Source: Pandoraea anapnoica (GTDB lineage: Bacteria > Pseudomonadota > Gammaproteobacteria > Burkholderiales > Burkholderiaceae). Taken from it: 64,000 nt of DNA. A program made the translations under genes and the position numbers. Where the stretch lies: positions 1 through 64,000 of the forward strand of contig NZ_CABPSP010000008.1 of NCBI RefSeq assembly GCF_902459765.1, written 5' to 3'. The notes under the pieces were generated by a model, which ran no database searches, was not told where the DNA came from, and saw only the letters and a program-made list of their open reading frames with translations. Below are positions 59,320-64,000 of the stretch, in pieces; the first letter of the stretch is position 1; every line of letters begins with the position of its first letter.

Positions 59320-60126
59320 TCAGGCGGCTTCGCGCGAAGCTGCCATCGACGACGACAGGCGAACCACTTCGTGGAGGGATTCTGCGTTGGCATCGGCAAA
59401 TACCTCGCCGACGAGCAGCACACTGGGTTGGGAGGCGTCGAACCATGCCGCAGCGAGGCCCTGCGCCAACGCATCGAGACTGAGTAACACACGGCGTTCG
59501 CGCACCGTGGTTGCGGCTTCGACGATGGCCACCGGCGTGGTGGCAGATTTGCCTGCCGCGATCAGCTCTGCGGCAATGCGTTGTGCGGCGTCGCGGCCCA
59601 TGTAATACACGAGCGAGTCGGCCGACGCCTGCGTCGCGATTTCCGCCGAATCGGGCGCACGGCTTTGCGTGACGAACGCGACACTGCGCGAGACGCCACG
59701 TAACGTGAGCGAGCGGCCGAGCGTCGCGGCACTCGCCAGCGCCGCCGTAATACCCGGCACCACTTCCACTTCGATACCCGCCGCTTCAAGCGCGCGCAGT
59801 TCTTCGTCCGCGCGACCGAACAACATCGGGTCGCCGCCCTTCAGGCGGACAACCACTCCGTGAGTACGTGCGTGATCGATCAACTGCTTGTTGATGAACT
59901 GCTGAGCGCTGGAGAGCTTTCCGCAGCGTTTGCCCACCGCGACAAGCTTCGCCTGCGGGCACAGGGCGAGCATGTCCGGCTCGACCAGTGCGTCGTGAAG
60001 CACCACATCGGCCTGTGCCAGCAGACGAGCACCGCGCACGGTGATCAGGTCCGCCGCCCCGGGACCGGCGCCTACCAGATACACCTTGCCCGGGAGCGGG
60101 GCGGATTGCGAATGCGTCGTCGTCAT
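59320..60126 (-). CDS. cobA: Uroporphyrinogen-III C-methyltransferase
   Basis: A 268-residue SAM-dependent enzyme methylating uroporphyrinogen III at C2 and C7 to precorrin-2, the entry to siroheme and cobalamin. SAM-binding motifs KVYLVGAGPGAADLITVRGA and VVRLKGGDPMLFGRADEE and the TAALASAATLGRSLTLRGV region are intact. The long CysG-type N-terminal dehydrogenase/ferrochelatase part is absent. ATG 60126 is preferred over GTG 60156. It is the last gene of the cysH-cysD-cysN-cobA unit, so its likely job is siroheme for sulfite reductase. Confidence 0.93.
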   Translation of the reverse strand: MTTTHSQSAPLPGKVYLVGAGPGAADLITVRGARLLAQADVVLHDALVEPDMLALCPQAKLVAVGKRCGKLSSAQQFINKQLIDHARTHGVVVRLKGGDPMLFGRADEELRALEAAGIEVEVVPGITAALASAATLGRSLTLRGVSRSVAFVTQSRAPDSAEIATQASADSLVYYMGRDAAQRIAAELIAAGKSATTPVAIVEAATTVRERRVLLSLDALAQGLAAAWFDASQPSVLLVGEVFADANAESLHEVVRLSSSMAASREAA

Positions 60127-60230
60127 GATGCTGCCGTTGTTCAGTGGGGCCTGCACCGGCGAGGTCTGTGCGCGCCAAGTGCCTGCAATGCGAGATAAAG
60201 TGTGTCGTCGATGCGCTGCGAGTGAGGCTG

Positions 60231-61532
60231 TCAGGCCGCCAGTGCGCGAATCATGCCTGCCGCCACGGTGTGATGCGTCGCTTCGTCGATCAGCACAAAC
60301 GCGCCCGTGGCCGGGTTGGCATCGTATGTGTCGGCGGCCACCGGCTTTTGCAAGCTGAGTTGCACGCGACCGATGTCGTTCATGGCGAGCGTCGTCTTGT
60401 CCGTGCCGTGCGAGAGCGTGCTCACGTCAAGCACCGTATCCACACTGCCGACCTTCACATACACCGTGCTGGTTGCCTGCTTGAGCAGATACTTGCGCTG
60501 CGGGGCGAGCGCATCTTCGTCGAACCAGCAGATGTCGGCCGCCAGCTTGCGCGACGGCTCCAGCCCCGAATCCGCGCTCACAAAGGTATCGCCACGCGAC
60601 ACGTCCACGTCTTCCGTCAGACGAATCGTGACGCACTGACCGGCAAACGCTTCTTCGAGCAGCCCGCGCGGGCCGACGATCTCGGCAACCGTCGCGTTAC
60701 GACCTGCGGGCAACACGCGCAGCGTCTGACCCAGACGCACCGCGCCCGATTCCACACGGCCCATATAGCCACGGAAGTCGTCGGCATGGGAGCCGTCCTG
60801 ACGCGCGACCAGTTGCACAGGGAAGCGCAGTTCGCCCCCCGTTTGCGCGACGGGCAGCGATTCGAGCATGTCGAGCAAAGGCTCGTCCTGATACCACGGC
60901 ATACGCTCGCTCGCGTAGACGATGTTGTCGCCCTTGAGCGCCGACACCGGCACGAAGCGCACGTCCTGCAACCCGAGACGCTGCGCCAGTTCCAGATAAG
61001 CCGCACGAATCGCGTTGAACGCCGTCTCGCTGTAGTCGATCAGGTCCATCTTGTTGATAGCGACGATCACATGCTGCAAGCCCAGCAGCTTCACGATGGC
61101 GCTGTGACGCTTGGTTTGCGCGAGCAGTTCGGTCTTGCCCTCGACTTCGCTCACACGCGTGGCGTCGACCAGAATGATGGCGGCATGCGCCGTCGACGCA
61201 CCCGTGACCATATTGCGGGTGTACTGCTCGTGGCCCGGGGTGTCGGCGATGATGAACTTTCGGCGCGCGGTCGTGAAATAACGATAGGCGACGTCGATGG
61301 TGATGCCCTGCTCACGTTCGGCTTCGAGGCCGTCGGTCAGCAGCGAGAAATCGATGTCTTCGCCTGCGGTGCGCTTGTGCTTGGCGCGTGCTAGCGCGGA
61401 GAGCTGGTCGGTCAGCACCGACTTGCTGTCGTATAGCAGACGGCCGATCAGCGTGCTCTTGCCATCGTCGACGCTGCCAGCGGTGATGAAACGCAGCACG
61501 CCGAGGTCTTCCTGATACGGGGTGAGGCTCAT
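60231..61532 (-). CDS. cysN: Sulfate adenylyltransferase subunit 1 (GTPase)
   Basis: A 433-residue EF-Tu-like GTPase that drives APS formation by CysD. The P-loop is RFITAGSVDDGKSTLIGRLL; the G3 motif ADTPGHEQYTRNMVTGAS and G4 NKMD follow, then the beta-barrel domains. There is no C-terminal APS kinase (CysC) domain, which agrees with direct APS reduction by the CysH here. It lies 113 bases after cysD on the same strand. Confidence 0.95.
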   Translation of the reverse strand: MSLTPYQEDLGVLRFITAGSVDDGKSTLIGRLLYDSKSVLTDQLSALARAKHKRTAGEDIDFSLLTDGLEAEREQGITIDVAYRYFTTARRKFIIADTPGHEQYTRNMVTGASTAHAAIILVDATRVSEVEGKTELLAQTKRHSAIVKLLGLQHVIVAINKMDLIDYSETAFNAIRAAYLELAQRLGLQDVRFVPVSALKGDNIVYASERMPWYQDEPLLDMLESLPVAQTGGELRFPVQLVARQDGSHADDFRGYMGRVESGAVRLGQTLRVLPAGRNATVAEIVGPRGLLEEAFAGQCVTIRLTEDVDVSRGDTFVSADSGLEPSRKLAADICWFDEDALAPQRKYLLKQATSTVYVKVGSVDTVLDVSTLSHGTDKTTLAMNDIGRVQLSLQKPVAADTYDANPATGAFVLIDEATHHTVAAGMIRALAA

Positions 61533-61645
61533 GATCTCTTCAACTCGATTGCGTGGCCCCTGAGCGACAACCTAGGTCGTGGGTCGCTCGGGTGGGCCGG
61601 TGTTCTTTCGATAGGGTCTGACGGTCGCTACAACGAATGCGCGCC

Positions 61646-62593
61646 TTAGAAATAACCCTGCTTCTTGCGCTGTTCCATGGCCGCTTCCGATGCCTGGTCG
61701 TCCATGCGGGTGGCGCCACGCTCGGTGATGTCGGTCACGGCCGTCTCGGCGATGATCTCCACCGGGCTCGACGCGACGCTCGCCACCGGGCACGTGCAGC
61801 TGATGTCGCCCACCGTACGGAAGCGCACCGACGCCAGTTCGCTCGACTCGCCGTCCTGCTTCGGCGTGAGTGGTGTGACCGGCACGAGCAAGCCGTTGCG
61901 GCGCACGATCTCGCGCTCGTGCGCGTAGTAGATCGACGGCAGATCGAGGTTTTCGCGGGCGATGTATTGCCACACGTCCAGCTCAGTCCAGTTCGAGATC
62001 GGGAACACGCGCAGATGCTCACCCTTGTGCAGCCGGGCATTGAACAGATGCCACAGTTCCGGGCGCTGGGCCTTCGGGTCCCACTGACCGAACTCGTCGC
62101 GGAACGAGAAGATACGCTCCTTCGCACGGGCCTTCTCTTCGTCGCGGCGCGCGCCGCCGATCATGGCGTCGTAACCGTACTCGTCGATGGTCTCAAGCAG
62201 CGTGACGGCCTGCGCGGCGTTGCGCGAATCCGTTTCGCGACGCAGACGCACCGTGCCACGCGCAATCGAATCTTCCACATGACCGACGACCAGCTCAGCG
62301 CCGAGCGCCTTGGCGTGGCGATCGCGGAATTCGATCACTTCCGGATAGTTGTGACCGGTGTCGATGTGCACGAGCGGGAACGGCAGTTGCGTCTTGCGTC
62401 CCGGGCCGAGGCCGAAAGCCTTGAGCGCGAGGTGCAGCACCACGACCGAGTCCTTGCCGCCCGAGAACAGCAGCGCGGGCTTGCGGCACTCCGCCACGAC
62501 CTCACGCAGGATGTACATCGATTCGGCTTCGAGCCAGTCCAGATGATCCATTCGCGAGCCATTGGCCTGCGCGACTTCGTGCATCGCACCCAT
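61646..62593 (-). CDS. cysD: Sulfate adenylyltransferase subunit 2
   Basis: A 315-residue PP-loop ATP pyrophosphatase that adenylates sulfate to APS with CysN. The PP-loop is PALLFSGGKDSVVVLHLALK. GGARRDEEKARAKERIFSFR and NWTELDVWQYIARENLDLPS are typical. The C-terminal tail ends MEQRKKQGYF as in other CysD proteins. ATG 62593 follows an AAGGAAGGGAA ribosome site. It lies between cysH and cysN. Confidence 0.95.
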   Translation of the reverse strand: MGAMHEVAQANGSRMDHLDWLEAESMYILREVVAECRKPALLFSGGKDSVVVLHLALKAFGLGPGRKTQLPFPLVHIDTGHNYPEVIEFRDRHAKALGAELVVGHVEDSIARGTVRLRRETDSRNAAQAVTLLETIDEYGYDAMIGGARRDEEKARAKERIFSFRDEFGQWDPKAQRPELWHLFNARLHKGEHLRVFPISNWTELDVWQYIARENLDLPSIYYAHEREIVRRNGLLVPVTPLTPKQDGESSELASVRFRTVGDISCTCPVASVASSPVEIIAETAVTDITERGATRMDDQASEAAMEQRKKQGYF

Positions 62594-62723
62594 ATTGTTC
62601 CCTTCCTTGACGATTCCGAGTTTTCCGAGATTCGGTCTATTCCGGTGTGCCGCTGCGCCCGTTGGCGCTTTGACTTGATCGCGTCACACCGTCTTGATTC
62701 TTGTTGCCTGATGGCCCTGTCGA

Positions 62724-63515
62724 TCAGTTCGACTGCACCGACACAGGGATCTTGCTCAGGTTGCCCGCGTGCAGCCCGCATTCCTTGCTGTCGCGCGACT
62801 CCCACCACCAGCGCCCTGCCCGGCTGTCTTCCCCCGGGCGGATAGCGCGCGTACACGGCTCGCAACCGATGCTCGGATAACCGCGTGCGTGCAGCGGGTT
62901 GACCGGCACGTCGCGCGCAGTGAGGTAGGCCCACACCTGCGCTTCCGTCCAGTCGAACAACGGGTTGTACTTGGCGATGCCACGGGCGTCGTCCTGTTCC
63001 GCGAAGGCCAGTTCGCCGCGCGTCACCGACTGTTCGCGACGCTGACCGGTGAGCCATGCATCGGCGTCGGCGAGCGCACGGCCCAGCGGTTCGACCTTGC
63101 GGATCTGGCAGCAGGCTTTGCGCAAGTCCACGCTTTCGTAGAACGCGTTCGCGCCGTGATCGGCGACGTACTTTTCGACCGCGTCGGCTTGCGGCGCGTA
63201 CTGCGCAACGTCATAGCCGTAACGCGTCTTGATCTTGTCGAGCATGCCGACCGTCTCGTCGTGCAGGCGTCCGGTATTGAGCGTGAAGACGGTGATCGGC
63301 AGTTGCTGGCGCAGAATCACGTGCGTGATGAGCATGTCCTCGGCGGCAAGGCTGCTCGCGAACTTCACGTTGCGATGCGCACTTGCGATGCGGGCGAGGC
63401 GCTCGGTCAGCACGGCTTCCATTTCGTCGAGCAGCGCCATGTCCTGATGCTCGGCATCGGACACTGTCGACGGCACTGCAACCGGGGCCGGTTCCCAGCG
63501 GGATTCGTTTCGCAT
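62724..63515 (-). CDS. cysH: Adenylylsulfate (APS) reductase, iron-sulfur CysH type
   Basis: A 263-residue enzyme reducing APS to sulfite with thioredoxin. PP-loop-like FASSLAAEDMLITHV starts the core. The cysteine pairs KACCQIRKVEPLGR and GCEPCTRAIRPGEDSRAG are the 4Fe-4S ligands that mark APS rather than PAPS reductases. The catalytic cysteine is in ECGLHAG near the C-terminus. ATG 63515 has an AAGGAG ribosome site. No APS kinase is needed, which fits the operon content. It begins 29 bases after the TauE/SafE gene. Confidence 0.93.
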   Translation of the reverse strand: MRNESRWEPAPVAVPSTVSDAEHQDMALLDEMEAVLTERLARIASAHRNVKFASSLAAEDMLITHVILRQQLPITVFTLNTGRLHDETVGMLDKIKTRYGYDVAQYAPQADAVEKYVADHGANAFYESVDLRKACCQIRKVEPLGRALADADAWLTGQRREQSVTRGELAFAEQDDARGIAKYNPLFDWTEAQVWAYLTARDVPVNPLHARGYPSIGCEPCTRAIRPGEDSRAGRWWWESRDSKECGLHAGNLSKIPVSVQSN

Positions 63516-63544
63516 ATCGCGAACTCCTTGTTTTGTGTGGGGTG

Positions 63545-64000
63545 TCAGCCGACCAGCTTCACTGCCGCAAGCGTGAGCGTCGCCGCCAGCGCCCCGCGCA
63601 CAATGCGCTCGGGCAGATGACGGGTGAGCTTCGCGCCGAGCCAGATCCCGGGCAGGGAGCCGATCAACAGACTGCCGAGCAGTGCCCAGTGCACCGTCTC
63701 AAGCCAGATATGGCCCAGCGCAGCGATGGCCGTGAGCGGCACCGCATAGGCGATATCCGTACCGGCGACTTCGGCCGGTTCCAACTGCGGGTACAGCATC
63801 AGGATCAGCGTCGCGCCAACAGCGCCCGCGCCAATCGAGGAAATCGTCACGAGTACGCCGATTACCGCGCCCACCACGACGGTGGCAATCGTTTGCGCAC
63901 GGCCCGTCAGTTGCCAGTTCGGGTGCGCGCGCAATGCGGCCAGCAATTTGGCGCGGAACAGCAGCGAGAGCACGGTCAGCAGCACCGAGGCGGCAATCGT
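63545..64000 (-). CDS. TauE/SafE-family sulfite/sulfonate exporter (C-terminal part)
   Basis: The last 151 codons of a membrane protein that continues beyond base 64000. Hydrophobic segments (TIATVVVGAVIGVLVTISSI, LTAIAALGHIWL, ALLGSLLIGSLPGIWLGAKL) and the GAGAVGATLILMLYP region match TauE/SafE (DUF81) anion exporters. It lies upstream of cysH in the same direction, so export of sulfite or another sulfur anion is likely. A GTG at 63985 is internal; the frame stays open to the window edge. Confidence 0.85.
   Translation of the reverse strand, partial: TIAASVLLTVLSLLFRAKLLAALRAHPNWQLTGRAQTIATVVVGAVIGVLVTISSIGAGAVGATLILMLYPQLEPAEVAGTDIAYAVPLTAIAALGHIWLETVHWALLGSLLIGSLPGIWLGAKLTRHLPERIVRGALAATLTLAAVKLVG

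Overview
This window reads as chromosomal DNA of a high-GC betaproteobacterium of the family Burkholderiaceae, most like Pandoraea. That is an inference from gene order (serC-pheA-tyrA-aroA-cmk-rpsA-ihfB-lapA-lapB, pepA-holC-DUF2486, lptFG), from strong G/C preference at third codon positions, and from the multiresistance-type GyrA described below. No tRNA, rRNA, CRISPR array, IS element, integrase or phage gene was recognised.

Layout. 1-6000: start of etfB, an alpha/beta lipase, a ferredoxin-NADP reductase gene broken by a frameshift, an ECHDC3-like crotonase, a histone-deacetylase-family enzyme and lytic transglycosylase MltB. 6000-13000 (minus strand): cysM, a ComEA-like protein with a very long tail, and the heptose/UDP-glucuronate/LPS-assembly genes hldD, hldE, ugd, lapB, lapA. 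13200-25800: ihfB, rpsA, cmk; then mntH on the plus strand behind a Fur-type palindrome; then the aromatic/serine operon aroA, tyrA, pheA, serC, a DUF2059 gene and gyrA. 26000-29400: ompA, a ferritin-like di-iron protein, an EVE-domain protein and a periplasmic SIMPL protein. 29400-37500: a malonate-use operon (TRAP transporter, malonyl-CoA decarboxylase, a crotonase, malonyl-CoA synthetase) with a divergent GntR/FCD regulator and a TGTATACA operator candidate. 37500-44100: lgt, a LysR regulator, two adjacent dihydroxy-acid dehydratase genes of different iron-sulfur classes, and a small cytochrome c. 44150-49200: DUF2486, holC and pepA, divergent from lptF-lptG-cbiX.

49400-59300 is the accessory part. 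Two very large paralogous proteins (1484 and 1528 residues) resemble the dermonecrotic-toxin-like DUF6543 proteins of pseudomonads. Between them lies a 227-residue gene that looks like a free-standing copy of their N-terminal domain. The block lies between cbiX and the assimilatory sulfate operon (cobA, cysN, cysD, cysH and part of a TauE/SafE exporter), which closes the window.

The sulfur genes fit together. CysDN makes APS and the iron-sulfur CysH reduces it without an APS kinase. CobA and CbiX supply steps toward siroheme for a sulfite reductase that is not in the window. CysM would fix the sulfide into cysteine. The best candidate for an undescribed system is the three-gene large-protein block. 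Other items of note are Ala83 in GyrA, a 15-bp hairpin in the serC leader, the fpr frameshift and the histone-like tail on the ComEA homologue.
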